From NCBI GenBank assembly GCA_020634935.1, contig JACKAT010000070.1:1-27948 (forward strand): a DNA stretch of 27,948 nucleotides, read 5' to 3'. This document shows positions 8,385-16,001 of this stretch, in pieces. The position numbers and the translations under genes were made by a program. The notes below the pieces were generated by a model. That model ran no database searches. It worked only from the letters and a program-made list of their open reading frames with translations, and was not told the DNA's origin. Every line of letters begins with the position of its first letter. Position 1 is the first letter of the stretch. Source of the stretch: Anaerolineales bacterium (GTDB lineage Bacteria > Chloroflexota > Anaerolineae > 4572-78 > J111).

Positions 8385-8783
8385 ATGAAGAAAACAGCAC
8401 AACAACTTGTGGCCGAAGCCGAAGCCGAAATCGAGACGATCTCGGTTGAAGAGGCGTTCAAGCTACACGGCGATCCGGATGTGGTCATCGTCGATGTGCG
8501 GGATGTGCGCGAGTTGAAGCGCGAGGGTTTTATTCCCGGCGCATTCCACGCGCCGCGAGGCATGATGGAATTTTGGATCGATCCGGACAGCCCCTACTAT
8601 CATGACATTTTTTCGTCAGGTAAGCGATTCGTCTTTTACTGTAATTTGGGCTGGCGCTCGGCGCTAGTGGTCAAAGTGATGCAGGATATGGGGTTGCCCC
8701 GCGTCTGCCACATCGACGGCGGTTTCGATGCCTGGTGTAAGGCCGGCGGGCCGATTGCGCAGAAAGAAACGAAGGCGAAATAA
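8385..8783 (+). CDS. Rhodanese-like domain protein
   Basis: A 132-residue single-domain rhodanese-homology protein. The N-terminal helix (QQLVAEAEAEIETIS) leads into VVIVDVRDVRELKREGFIPGAFHAPRG, the classic rhodanese strand-helix signature. The active-site loop CNLGWR carries the persulfide-forming Cys86 with Arg91 at its end. The final HIDGGFDAWCKAGGPI is also typical. It could transfer sulfane sulfur or act as a sulfur carrier in the cytoplasm. A gaaagga ribosome-binding site precedes the ATG. The stop codon directly abuts the GTG start of the FAD oxidase, so the two are probably co-translated. A functional link such as handling sulfur-containing or amine metabolites is possible but unproven. 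Confidence 0.9.
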   Translation: MKKTAQQLVAEAEAEIETISVEEAFKLHGDPDVVIVDVRDVRELKREGFIPGAFHAPRGMMEFWIDPDSPYYHDIFSSGKRFVFYCNLGWRSALVVKVMQDMGLPRVCHIDGGFDAWCKAGGPIAQKETKAK

Positions 8784-9905
8784 GTGTTTGACGCTATCGT
8801 CATCGGCCAGGGCTTAATGGGGTCAGCGGCCACCCGCTATCTGAGCGAGCACAGCCCCAACGTCGCGGTCATCGGGCCGACTGAGCCGGACGATTGGGCC
8901 ACGCATCGGGGCGTTTTCGCCAGCCATTACGATCAGGGCCGCATCACCCGGATTCTCGATGCCGATCCGGTCTGGGCCTTGCTGGCTAAGCGATCCATCG
9001 AGCAGTACCGCCATATCGAGGCGGGCAGCGGCATTTCGTTTTATCACCCCTGTGGCGGCTTGCAGGTCGCGGCCAACGCCGACCACATCGACCAACTGGC
9101 GCGTGTAGGGCAGCAGTTAGAGGCTGATTTACAAACTTATCGCGGCTCGGCGCTGGTCGAGGCTTGTCCTTACTTTTCATTTCCTGAAGACACTGCTGGC
9201 GTGTTGGAAGGGGGCGGCGCGGGCTACATCAATCCGCGCTCATTGGCGGCGGCCCAACTCAAAATCGCCCAGCAGCAAGGCGCGTCGATCATCCGCGAGA
9301 CGGTGATTTCGGTTAAATCGAATAAAGCTGGGGTCATCGTCACCACCGCCGAGGCGCACACCTATCAGGCCCACAAAGTTTTGATCGCCGCTGGAGCCTA
9401 CACCAACATGCTGGTCGATCCGCCGCTCGACCTGGCCCTGAAACCACGCACCATTCTACTGGCCGAGCTACCGCCGTCCGAAACCGCTCGATTGGCCCCT
9501 ATGCTTACTCTGATCTATAAGTTGAAAGACAACTCCGACCTTTCCTCGATCTACATGCTGCCCCCTATTGAATATCCGGACAAAAAAACGTATTTAAAAA
9601 TCGGGGGCGACCTGCGTGATGAACCGGCGGCGCGATCCTTTGACGAACTGCGAGCCTGGTTCAACAGCGGCGGGAGTCGCGCTGAGGCTGAAGCATTAAA
9701 AACGGTTTTACTCGATCTGATCCCGGACCTAACGGCCACGACGTTTCTGCACAAACCGTGTGTCACCACCTACACCCCACACCGCCATCCTTTCATTGAT
9801 ACGCTCGAAACCGGGCGCATCTTTGTCGCGGCAGGCGGCTGTGGGTCGTCGGCCAAATCATCGAACGAGATTACGGCTGGCGGCCGTTTTGCTGCTCCAG
9901 AATAG
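8784..9905 (+). CDS. FAD-dependent amine/amino-acid oxidoreductase (DAO/sarcosine oxidase-like), C-terminus apparently frameshifted
   Basis: A 373-residue DAO-family flavoenzyme. The N-terminal dinucleotide fold starts at residue 3 with AIVIGQGLMGSAATRYL (GxGxxG). A substrate-side AARSLxxx-like segment follows, with a second FAD contact VLIAAGAYTN and a C-terminal IFVAAGGCGSSAKSSNEI. The family resembles monomeric sarcosine or N-methyl-tryptophan oxidases, oxidising secondary amines with release of hydrogen peroxide. The start is a GTG immediately after the rhodanese stop, with a gaagg-type site upstream. The last residues (TAGGRFAAPE) are not family-like. In another frame from about 9868 the DNA reads RLAAVLLLQNSWG, the expected last helix, ending at 9957. 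A one-base slip near 9868 is therefore likely, and the true product may run to 9957. Confidence 0.82.
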   Translation: MFDAIVIGQGLMGSAATRYLSEHSPNVAVIGPTEPDDWATHRGVFASHYDQGRITRILDADPVWALLAKRSIEQYRHIEAGSGISFYHPCGGLQVAANADHIDQLARVGQQLEADLQTYRGSALVEACPYFSFPEDTAGVLEGGGAGYINPRSLAAAQLKIAQQQGASIIRETVISVKSNKAGVIVTTAEAHTYQAHKVLIAAGAYTNMLVDPPLDLALKPRTILLAELPPSETARLAPMLTLIYKLKDNSDLSSIYMLPPIEYPDKKTYLKIGGDLRDEPAARSFDELRAWFNSGGSRAEAEALKTVLLDLIPDLTATTFLHKPCVTTYTPHRHPFIDTLETGRIFVAAGGCGSSAKSSNEITAGGRFAAPE

Positions 9906-9936
9906 TTGGGGGATGAAGCGTTGGCGGCGGATGACT

Positions 9937-10206
9937 TTAAAAGTTAAGTCGTTCTGACAACCTCGCACAACTTACCGCCGACACAATCGGCGCGGCGATG
10001 TACAGCGGCGCGAAAAAGAAGCCCAAACAACCGAACGAGAAGAAGGTTAGCGCGGCCCCAACCGCCAGCAACGCCGCATAACCGATCAATATCATCAACC
10101 CCTTACTCACATCGCCGGCGACAATCCAGCCCAGTCCTAAAAAGCCGCAGTAGCCGCCAATTAATTCCAACAGGATTAAAAAAGTCGGTGTATAACTTTG
10201 ATTCAT
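9937..10206 (-). CDS. Small three-helix membrane protein (TM2-like)
   Basis: An 89-residue hydrophobic protein with about three membrane segments: FLILLELIGGYCGFLGLGW, GLMILIGYAALLAVGAALTF and a last stretch, FAPLYIAAPIVSAVS. The GGYCGFLGLGW part followed by a polar GDVSKG turn is reminiscent of TM2-type small membrane proteins, but the fit is loose. The last residues (CARLSERLNF) are charged and probably cytoplasmic. A gagga site precedes the ATG. The 3' end lies tail-to-tail with the flavin oxidase and overlaps its frameshift-restored extension by about 20 bp. No function can be assigned. Confidence 0.65.
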   Translation of the reverse strand: MNQSYTPTFLILLELIGGYCGFLGLGWIVAGDVSKGLMILIGYAALLAVGAALTFFSFGCLGFFFAPLYIAAPIVSAVSCARLSERLNF

Positions 10207-10271
10207 TTACTATCCTCGCTGTCTTATCCGTTAGATATGTCCAAAGTAATAATTCATCAATGCGCATATTG

Positions 10272-10325
10272 CGTAGGGCGTGGTGCGTAGCTAATAATCA
10301 TACGGAATACGCACTACGCCCTACG
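10272..10325. repeat. 18-bp-arm inverted repeat
   Basis: cgtagggcgtggtgcgta at 10272-10289 is complementary, with one mismatch, to tacgcactacgccctacg at 10308-10325 across an 18-base loop. It lies in the 473-bp gap between the small membrane protein and the Ser/Thr kinase, upstream of both starts, so a terminator role is unlikely. It is better read as a dispersed palindromic (REP/MITE-like) element. Confidence 0.65.
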
Positions 10326-10547
10326 TTTGGGTTAATCTAATTCTTGGCTTGGCCTAAAACCCGTCTCTGTGCTTCAATAAATAGCCTACCATACCTTACG
10401 ACCGGCGTCTCAACTAGACGACAAATTATCGACCAACGATGGACGTTGAAGCCCAAACCAACCCATTCCATTCAATCTCACAACTTTTGAAGCCAATTGG
10501 CGTAGGGACTATAATACGAGGTCGCTGAATGCTTTCTTACGAAAGAG

Positions 10548-10635
10548 CTTATAGGTTTCCAACCCTAACTTTGGCGTACCTGCTGTTCCAACCGGAAAGC
10601 GGTGTTATCGCAAATGACATTCGGAAACCTATAAG
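10548..10635. repeat. 13-bp perfect inverted repeat upstream of the kinase gene
   Basis: cttataggtttcc (10548-10560) and ggaaacctataag (10623-10635) are exact reverse complements flanking 62 bp. The right arm ends 44 bases before the kinase start. It could be a small inverted-repeat element or a regulatory hairpin in the 5' leader. The rest of the 10207-10679 gap shows no gene. Confidence 0.6.
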
Positions 10636-10679
10636 GTCTGCCCTGAGTAGCGATAAACACCCAAAAGGACAAAAAAACG

Positions 10680-12731
10680 ATGGTGGAAAAGGTTGGTAGA
10701 TACGAGATACTGGAAGAGCTTGGCCAAGGCGGCTTTGCCGTCGTCCATCGAGGCCGCGACACGATCCTGGATCGCCCGGTCGCCTTGAAAGAACTCAAGC
10801 CGGTTCTGCTCGGCGACGCCGAATGGGTGCAGCGCTTTCATCGCGAAGCCAAAACCATCGCTCGCCTGGATCACCCTCGCATTGTGCCTATCTACGATAT
10901 TTATGAGCTAGAGCAGCGTCTGTTCATTGTGATGCGGCTGGTTGAAGGCTCCAGCCTGGAAGAGTTGATTGCATCCAAAAAACAGTTAGCTTGGTCGGAA
11001 GCCTTCGAAATTTTTTCCGGCATCGCCGATGGCCTGGCTTACGCCCATGCCCAAAACATTCTGCATCGCGACCTCAAACCGGCCAACATCCTGATCGACG
11101 CCAAACAGGGCGCGATGCTGTCTGACTTTGGCCTGGCCAAGCTAACCAGCGAGAGCAGCATGAGTCTGAGCGCCAGCGGCACCATCGTCGGTACGCCGCA
11201 TTATATCGCGCCGGAAATTTGGGAAGGCAAGAAAAACACGGTTCAATCCGACATCTATGCCCTGGGCTGCATTCTGTACGAAGCCCTAACCGGCGAGAAA
11301 ATTTTCAAGGGCGACACCCCGCCGGCGGTCATGATGGCCCATTTCACGCCGTTGTCGCTGCCGCAAACCTGGCCCGACAATGTCCCGTCCGGCATCACCG
11401 AGGTCCTGGCCCAAGCACTGGCCCGCAACCCGGACGACCGCTATCGCAGCGCTACCGAATTTGCCGCCGCGCTGGCCGTCCTGCCGGTTGACCACGCAGC
11501 TACCGGTCACCTTCTCGTCGCGACGCCGGCGGCGATTGAAGCGCCGCCCGAACCCATCACCACCGGCGCTCCGACCGAATCGATTGAGCTTGAGCCGCAA
11601 CCCTCACTACCGGCAGCCGCCCCGGCGGACTCTATCTTGACCAACGAGGCGCAGGCAGCGCAGTCGCCGGAGAACAGCCAACTGACACCAACGCCACTGC
11701 CAGAAGTGGTGACTGCACCGGGGCCGATGTCACCGCCGGATAAAGTGACCCCCTCACGACAAATGACCATTGAGGCTTCCGGTGAGCCAACACCGGCGGC
11801 TCGAGGACCGGTTCGGGGTCGTCGAGGCTGCTTGTGGCTTGGTCTGGGTCTGGGGTTGGTCATGTTTCTGGGTATCGTTTTCCTGGGTAATTTTTGTTCC
11901 CTGCTTAACCGGCTCGATGCCATCAATAACCCCACAGCGGCGTTGATCGCCCTCCAGACCGAGTCGATCAACGTACCCCTCCCCACCGACGACTCCGATC
12001 CGGCCGAGATCGAGATCAACTTCGGAGCAGGCGAACTCAACATCGCGCCCGGCGCTGACGGCGCGCTCGTTTCCGGAACGGCCACATACAACGTGGCCCA
12101 ACTCAAGCCGTCGGTTTCTAACGATAACGGCCAGGTGGTCATCGAACCTGAATTTGAGGTTGATCTGTCGGCTTTACCGGATGGCGACACCCAGAACCAC
12201 TGGGACCTAACCTTAGGCAGCTTCCCGATGGAGTTGAACGTCACCACCGGGGCCGTCAAGAGCCAGTTGGAACTGGGCGGCTTATTACTGGAAGAGGTGC
12301 GGTTGGTTACCGGCGCCGCCGACTACAAGGCCGCCTTTTCTGAGCCGAACCGCACCCCTATGCAAAGCCTGCGCTTTACCGGCGGCGGTTCGCAGACTCA
12401 GTTAATAGGGCTGGCCAACGCCTACACCGAAGATATCATCTTTAAAGGCGGCGCCGGCGACTACACCTTGGACTTTAGCGGGCAACTCCGCGAGGATCTC
12501 GATGTTGAGATTGACGCCGGGTTAGGCCAGGTTACCCTGCGGGTTCCTGAAACGACGCGGGCCGCCGTCTCGGTCAGCAATCTCCTGGCCAACGTCGAAC
12601 CGACCGGCGCTTGGCAGCAATCGCCGGAGGATGACGGTCAATATGTCGTAGCCGGCGATGCCTATCAGGAATATGAGATCAAAATCACCGTCCGAATTGG
12701 AGCCGGCAATCTCAAACTGGAGACAATGTAG
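10680..12731 (+). CDS. Membrane Ser/Thr protein kinase with toast-rack extracytoplasmic domain
   Basis: 683 residues. Residues 9-265 form a Hanks-type kinase: glycine loop ELGQGGFAVVHRG, ATP-binding Lys37 in VALKELK, catalytic loop HRDLKPANIL (Asp131), DFGLAKL (Asp149), and an activation segment ending GTPHYIAPEIW. A Pro/Thr/Glu-rich linker (about 275-380) precedes one membrane helix (about 384-405, CLWLGLGLGLVMFLGIVFLG). The outside part (about 430-683) is rich in beta-repeats such as IEINFGAGELNIAPGADG and GGAGDYTLDFSG, matching the adhesin-like toast-rack fold found in LiaF-like and DUF4097-like sensors. It probably senses an envelope cue and phosphorylates cytoplasmic targets. An aaagga site precedes the ATG. 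All catalytic residues are present. No phosphatase or clear substrate gene adjoins it, though the large nucleotide-cyclase genes follow on the same strand. Confidence 0.92.
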   Translation: MVEKVGRYEILEELGQGGFAVVHRGRDTILDRPVALKELKPVLLGDAEWVQRFHREAKTIARLDHPRIVPIYDIYELEQRLFIVMRLVEGSSLEELIASKKQLAWSEAFEIFSGIADGLAYAHAQNILHRDLKPANILIDAKQGAMLSDFGLAKLTSESSMSLSASGTIVGTPHYIAPEIWEGKKNTVQSDIYALGCILYEALTGEKIFKGDTPPAVMMAHFTPLSLPQTWPDNVPSGITEVLAQALARNPDDRYRSATEFAAALAVLPVDHAATGHLLVATPAAIEAPPEPITTGAPTESIELEPQPSLPAAAPADSILTNEAQAAQSPENSQLTPTPLPEVVTAPGPMSPPDKVTPSRQMTIEASGEPTPAARGPVRGRRGCLWLGLGLGLVMFLGIVFLGNFCSLLNRLDAINNPTAALIALQTESINVPLPTDDSDPAEIEINFGAGELNIAPGADGALVSGTATYNVAQLKPSVSNDNGQVVIEPEFEVDLSALPDGDTQNHWDLTLGSFPMELNVTTGAVKSQLELGGLLLEEVRLVTGAADYKAAFSEPNRTPMQSLRFTGGGSQTQLIGLANAYTEDIIFKGGAGDYTLDFSGQLREDLDVEIDAGLGQVTLRVPETTRAAVSVSNLLANVEPTGAWQQSPEDDGQYVVAGDAYQEYEIKITVRIGAGNLKLETM

Positions 12732-12868
12732 GTTGGGTTGGGCCGAAAATTGGGTCTTTTGACAGGCCAATGTTGGGTTTCATTCTCTGTTTCATCACCT
12801 AAATCTCTGGCGAAACCCAACAATTGGGGCAATAGCCTCTCGAATTGCTCCAATCAACGCAACCTACG
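12728..12868. repeat. Nested inverted repeat overlapping the kinase stop codon
   Basis: The outer arms gtaggttgggttg (12728-12740) and caacgcaacctacg (12855-12868) pair with one mismatch. Inner arms ccaatgttgggtttc (12767-12781) and gaaacccaacaattgg (12812-12827) also pair. The left arm includes the TAG stop of the kinase gene, so the element inserted at or formed the gene end. It may end transcription, although it has no U-run. Shortly after it, caatccgtgttcta at about 12874 matches the end of the ACGGAT element. The rest of the 12732-13161 gap carries no gene. Confidence 0.6.
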
Positions 12869-13050
12869 CCTGCCAATCCGTGTTCTAAACAATGGCGAAA
12901 AGCTCCTGCGTGACACGAACCTAATTCTAATCCTGGCTTGCCCAGGTTAATTATCTAGCAATTAAGCGCAGGATGTGATAATATTAATTTACCGAGTTGC
13001 TTACCTACCGACCTGATTAATAGTCAAAAAAGCCATTCCTTGCCGGATAC

Positions 13051-13147
13051 GACGGAAGCAGGAAGTAAGAAGTAAGGCGCATGGAGTAAATATCTTTCCT
13101 CCAATTCGTACTTCATACTTCATAATTCAAGATTCCTGCTTCCGTTC
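13051..13147. repeat. Inverted repeat with cggaagcagga ends upstream of the ANL-DAC gene
   Basis: cggaagcagga (13053-13063) and tcctgcttccg (13134-13144) are exact reverse complements. Just inside them, aagtaagaagtaa on the left faces cttcatacttcataattc on the right, so the arms extend imperfectly to about 25-35 bp. The element ends 15 bases before the ATG of the next gene and would place a large hairpin in its leader, close to the ribosome-binding region. A conventional Shine-Dalgarno sequence is not obvious there. Confidence 0.6.
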
Positions 13148-13161
13148 CCATCACGGATATT

Positions 13162-15999
13162 ATGAGTCAGCCGCATCAAAGCCTAAATCAGCGCTTGCTG
13201 GCGGTCATGGCCGCTCATGCCGACCAGCCGTGCTTTCAAATAAAAAAACGAGACCGCTACCAGAATATCTCTTACCAACGTTTTCAAGCCCGCCTAATTC
13301 GCCTGATGAACTTCTTTCGTAGCCAGGGACTTGACGCCGGCGAACGCGTAGCCCTCGTTGCCGACAACTCTGTCGATTGGATGGTCACTTATGTCGCCTG
13401 CCTGCTGTCCGGATTGGTCGCTGTGCCGGTGCGTACCTCGCTGCCGGTGGAGACCATCCATAATATTCTACAGGAGACCGGCGCGCGCCTGGCCTTGATC
13501 CAGGATGAAGAGCCGGTTCGCTTTATTGCCGGCGCCCAAACCCTGCCGGACCTGAAGACTATTTTGGTGACCAACAGCGTGCTGGCCTCACCCCCCTGGC
13601 TGGTGCCTATCGATGCTGTGTTTGCCGACACCCTACCCCCGGCTGACGAAATCGAAACCCTGCTGGCTCAGGCCAAGCGCATACCACCCGATGCCCTGGC
13701 CGCGATCAAATACGTACCCACCGAGACCGGCCGGCTGCAAGGGGCCATGTTCGATCATGGCCAACTGTCCGCCACCCTGCGCTATATGGCCCACTGGTTC
13801 GAATTCGAAGAGGATGACTTAGCCTTCACCATCATGCAATGGACCGAACTACCCAATCTTTTGGCCGGGCTGCACTATTTCCTGATGGGGATTCCCAATG
13901 CGCTGATTGAAAATTTGGAGAGCCTGGCCGACAACATGCGGGAAACCAGCCCCACCATTATGCTTGATATTCCCTACACCTACGAAAAGTTTTTTGAAGG
14001 CTTCACCACCTGGTTGAGCGACCAGCCCGAGGTTTATCAAAAAGTGGTGCGCTGGGCGTTAGCCAAGGGCAAAGAGTACCGAGCCGCCGGCCCAAACGCC
14101 TCACCGGAACTGCGCCAGGAATATCTCCGGGCCGACTTGACCTTTTTTAGCCGCTTCAAAGGCCAGTTGGGCGGCCGCATTCGGGCGTTCTACTCAACCG
14201 GTGGTTCACTGTCGCGTGAGGTCACCGAGTTTTATGAAGCCCTGGGTATTCCGCTGATCAATGTCTACAGCTTGACCGAAGCCGGCGGCTTTCCGGCCGG
14301 CGGCCGGCCGGCGACGAATCATCCCGGCTCGGTTGGCCAAATTTCGCCCGGTTTTGAGATCCGCCTGGCCCAAGACGGCGAAATTCTGATCCACGGCAAA
14401 ACCGTTATGCGCGGCTTTTGGCCAACGCCCCAACAATCCGGTCGAATTTTCAATGAAGAAGGCTGGCTACGCAGCGGCGATATCGGGCGCATAGACGCCG
14501 ACGCCTATCTTCACGTCACCGACCGCAAGCGGCACATTATGGTTCTGTCTACCGGCCGAAAAATTATCCCCACGGCCATTGAGAGTGCGTTGGTCGCCAG
14601 CGAGTTCATCGACCAAGCCGCCGTAATTGCTGAAGGCAAACCCTATGTCTCGGCCATGATTGTGCCTAATTTGAAGCGGCTGACCAACCATTTTCAAAAC
14701 GACGACGGCGAGCGCGTGACCACCACCGGCCACCCTCGCGTTAAGGCGTTGCTGGAACAAATCATCGGCCAGGTGAACCGCAAGCTGGACCGCTGGGAGC
14801 AGATTAGCGAGTACAGCCTGCTGGAGCAGCCGCTCAGCCAGGACACGGGCGAACTGACGCCGTCGATGAAAATCAGCCGCCACGTGGTGGCCAAACGCTA
14901 CGCTTCACAAATTGAGGCCATGTATCCGGCCCGGCTGCAAATTGAGGCCGAAAACATCTCGCAGGTCCAGGTTGAACCGGAGCGACTGCGCGAACTACTG
15001 GAAAAGGAGCGCATTCTGGATGCCTGGATGGCCGATGCCGGCATCGGCTTTCTATTTCAGATTGCCCAAGCGCGCCAGATCGACGCACCCTCGATGGTTC
15101 ACATCTGCGACGCCGCCGCCAGCATTGCCCAAATGGAAAATGAAGCCAAGCCGCTCTCCACGGCCCTCATCGTGGGCGACCCCGCCCGGATTGCCCGTAT
15201 CCTGCCGGACAGCCAGATTCAACTGTTATCGCACGACCATATTCGCCGCATGCGCAAAACGTTGGTCACGATGGCTCGCATGGTTGACGGCAATGTGCTG
15301 GGCTACGTGGTGGACAAACACGGCTGGGTGCGCGGCATCAACAAGCTTAACGTTTCCCTGGTCGAGCCGGGCAACTTTTTGCTTGGTCCGCAGTTCCGCC
15401 ATCACGCCGCCATCTCGCGGCAGTGCGACGCCGTGGTCTTTTTTGTACCGGCCGGCGGCCGTCAGGTGCGGGTCTTTGCCGGCGGCCACCTGGTGGGTCG
15501 TTACTCCGACGGCGACTGGTCGCCTGAAAATTTACTCCACGTCGATGAAGTTATCGATCAACTGGCCCAAGACAAAAAGTACGAACTGTCGCTAATCCGG
15601 CGAGTGTTACGCTGCGCGTTCCGCATGTCGGAAAACAACCTGGGGGCCATCTTCATTATCGGTAATGCGGATGACATTATGGAGCATTCCGACGCCTCGG
15701 AGATCAGCCATTTCGCATTGATTGTCAGCACGCAGATGGTCGATCTGTCGGACGAAGAGTTGATCAATTTCGCCAAGCAAGACGGGGCAACGGTCATTGA
15801 CGTGCAGGGTAAATTTAGAGGTTGTATGGTTCTGCTGCGGCCCAACGCCGAAACCCAGGCGGAAATTGGCCCGGGCAAAGGCGCTCGCCACAGCAGCGCC
15901 GCCAAAATGAGCGCCGAGGCCAACTGCCTGGCGATCACCGTCTCTCACGACGGCCCGATTACCGTTTATGATGCTGGACAACGAATACTATCACTATAA
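13162..15999 (+). CDS. Fusion of acyl-adenylate-forming (ANL/FadD-like) region with C-terminal diadenylate cyclase (DAC) domain
   Basis: 945 residues. Residues 1-620 look like a long-chain acyl-CoA synthetase: NVYSLTEAGG (A5), GWLRSGDIGRIDADAYLHVTDRKR (A7-A8 region, shown here split across 24 residues only as GWLRSGDIGRIDAD and YLHVTDRKR) and the A10 lysine Lys570 in TPSMKISR. The ATP phosphate loop, usually YTSGTTGxPKG, is degenerate: YVPTETGRLQG (184-194), with Gln193 in place of Lys. Residues about 800-945 are a DAC domain: the helix LIRRVLRCAFRMSENNLGAI, DGATVID (Asp874) and GARHSSAAKMS (Arg909-His910), matching the DGA and RHxxA motifs of DisA/CdaA enzymes, which make c-di-AMP from two ATP. 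Residues about 640-790 contain a weaker DAC-like echo (DGNVLGYVVD, FRHHAA). No membrane segment or DisA DNA-binding part is seen. The gene ends 2 bases before the next one. Confidence 0.82.
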   Translation: MSQPHQSLNQRLLAVMAAHADQPCFQIKKRDRYQNISYQRFQARLIRLMNFFRSQGLDAGERVALVADNSVDWMVTYVACLLSGLVAVPVRTSLPVETIHNILQETGARLALIQDEEPVRFIAGAQTLPDLKTILVTNSVLASPPWLVPIDAVFADTLPPADEIETLLAQAKRIPPDALAAIKYVPTETGRLQGAMFDHGQLSATLRYMAHWFEFEEDDLAFTIMQWTELPNLLAGLHYFLMGIPNALIENLESLADNMRETSPTIMLDIPYTYEKFFEGFTTWLSDQPEVYQKVVRWALAKGKEYRAAGPNASPELRQEYLRADLTFFSRFKGQLGGRIRAFYSTGGSLSREVTEFYEALGIPLINVYSLTEAGGFPAGGRPATNHPGSVGQISPGFEIRLAQDGEILIHGKTVMRGFWPTPQQSGRIFNEEGWLRSGDIGRIDADAYLHVTDRKRHIMVLSTGRKIIPTAIESALVASEFIDQAAVIAEGKPYVSAMIVPNLKRLTNHFQNDDGERVTTTGHPRVKALLEQIIGQVNRKLDRWEQISEYSLLEQPLSQDTGELTPSMKISRHVVAKRYASQIEAMYPARLQIEAENISQVQVEPERLRELLEKERILDAWMADAGIGFLFQIAQARQIDAPSMVHICDAAASIAQMENEAKPLSTALIVGDPARIARILPDSQIQLLSHDHIRRMRKTLVTMARMVDGNVLGYVVDKHGWVRGINKLNVSLVEPGNFLLGPQFRHHAAISRQCDAVVFFVPAGGRQVRVFAGGHLVGRYSDGDWSPENLLHVDEVIDQLAQDKKYELSLIRRVLRCAFRMSENNLGAIFIIGNADDIMEHSDASEISHFALIVSTQMVDLSDEELINFAKQDGATVIDVQGKFRGCMVLLRPNAETQAEIGPGKGARHSSAAKMSAEANCLAITVSHDGPITVYDAGQRILSL

Positions 16000-16001
16000 C
16001 T

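Noticed and set aside
11507..12259. Minus-strand open frame of 250 codons opposite the Ser/Thr kinase
   Set aside because: It is antisense to the linker and sensor domain, is low-complexity Ser/Pro/Arg-rich, and has no ribosome-binding site or domain.
13162..15999. DisA DNA-integrity scanning protein
   Set aside because: The DAC domain is C-terminal and there is no DisA linker or helix-hairpin-helix DNA-binding part; the N-terminus is ANL-like.
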